64,000 bases of DNA from Amaurobius ferox (taxonomy: Eukaryota > Arthropoda > Arachnida > Araneae > Amaurobiidae): NCBI GenBank assembly GCA_951213105.1, contig OX578145.1, positions 12,840,707-12,904,706 of the forward strand, given 5' to 3'. Below the pieces are notes generated by a model that worked only from the letters and a program-made list of their open reading frames with translations, did no database searches and was not told the DNA's origin. Positions 63,040-64,000 of the stretch are shown one piece after another. The position numbers and the translations under genes are program-made. How positions within the stretch are numbered: position 1 is the stretch's first letter; every line of letters begins with the position of its first letter.

Positions 63040-64000
63040 AAAGAGTGGAGAAATAAGTGAAACTGACTGAAAACAGGAAGAGTTAGCAGCTATGACATAT
63101 ATATTTGCTGACTTATGAGACACTACAGTTTTGTCAAATTTTTTGCCCTTTAAAATTCCCCAGACTGACTATTCCAGTGAAATAAAAAAAAAAACTTCCC
63201 AGACTTCTCCAGATCGCCAGACACCCTGATTTTATGATTACCATGTGAAAAATATCAAGTTGTAACAGCATTTGCTTTTTAGCTAAAATTACAGCAAAAT
63301 GCTATAAAAAAAAACTAGCACAGTAACATGTCATCCATTTTATTTTTATTAATAAGTTTTACTTATTTAATTTACATCAAATTAATAAATCTCTCTATGC
63401 CTTTCAGATAAATGAAGTTAATTATGATAATTCTTTGGCGTAAACAAAAAATGTACTTTAAACATTTTCATTTAAATCGAAGTATGACCTGTGCCTATTT
63501 ATTAAAAACTATGATAACACAAATTATGCTATTAACAAAAATCAATATTTTACAAAATAAAAATGGATAAAAACATAAACTTGGGCAGTGCAATAATAAA
63601 CAATATTCAAAATTTACCGCTATAACAACGACTAAATATTGGAGACAGATAAATTGCAGGGATGAGATTGCGAAAAAAAAAAACTTCATACAAATGCACA
63701 GAATCTGACAGGGTTATTTCCGAATTTTATTGCCCACCATTCTATTTCAGGACAAAAGGCAGTTAAACAATATAATTTTCTCAATGCTTAAGAACAAAAA
63801 AGAAAAAATATCAGATCTATTGGTTCTAAAATTCTAAAATATCAATTTTTCATTGGTATCGGGGCAATATTGATATATCGGTAAAACCGATAATTGGTAT
63901 CTGATATCGGAACACCAATAATAATGTATGCACAAACCCTAAATATTGTATGCACAACTTTTCAACAAATAAAACTGTGTGTGTGTGGTATTTTATTAAT
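63040..64000. other. AT-rich non-coding stretch
   Basis: No coding relic was recognised. GATATATCGG/CCGATAATTGG pieces near 63872-63920 form a local imperfect inverted repeat. Confidence 0.4.

Overview
The window looks like one slice of a large, AT-rich, repeat-crowded animal genome, most likely an arachnid (probably a spider). The phylum rests on the arthropod-like hedgehog protein (closer by eye to fly Hedgehog than to vertebrate SHH in its C-terminal half) and on the mix of BEL/Pao, Penelope-like, Tc1/mariner and hAT relics. The exact species cannot be read from the sequence.

The only intact gene recognised is hedgehog (hh) on the + strand. Its second coding exon is 36288-36549 (262 bp, phase 0 to phase 1, the same size and phases as exon 2 of human SHH). 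Its third and last coding exon is 47990-48702. The first exon (signal peptide and N-terminal half of the signalling domain) is not seen. The 36 kb to the left is therefore read as intron 1 or, less likely, as upstream sequence. Intron 2 (36550-47989, 11.4 kb) is packed with mobile-element debris. About 15 kb of non-coding sequence follows the stop codon.

Layout. 1-6.2 kb: AT-rich DNA with two copies of a repeat family here called B and a TTAA-flanked MITE. 7.1-8.5 kb: family A repeat and a tandem array. 9.1-11.4 kb: short tandem repeats and a pair of direct repeats around an unidentified insert. 13.7-14.3 kb: family C, reversed. 15.5-20.5 kb: three decayed Penelope-like retroelement pieces (two reverse transcriptase relics, one RT-tail plus GIY-YIG nuclease relic). 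20.5-25 kb: AT-rich array and families C, D and A, with A inserted into C/D. 26-29.3 kb: minisatellite, tRNA-derived piece, Penelope-type terminal motif, long-inverted-repeat element. 31-36 kb: microsatellite, 23-bp array, family A. 36.3-48.7 kb: hh exons with an intron holding two tRNA-derived SINE heads, families B, D, C and A, an antisense BEL/Pao gag-pol relic, a 157-bp tandem block and a near-perfect 117-bp palindrome. 48.7-64 kb: repeats, a hAT relic, a Tc1-like transposase relic, family B and the fifth family A copy.

The hh exons encode the zinc-binding face of the signalling domain and the complete Hint autoprocessing domain plus sterol-recognition tail, so the product should self-cleave at Gly-Cys and be cholesterol-modified. 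Everything else is best explained as selfish or decayed DNA. The most interesting non-gene signals are a set of Penelope-type termini that share a hammerhead-like core, one pair arranged as a 117-bp palindrome inside hh intron 2, and a five-copy element (family A) whose insertion into another repeat is revealed by an uninterrupted copy of the target elsewhere in the window. All identifications were made by eye; no database search or alignment program was run.
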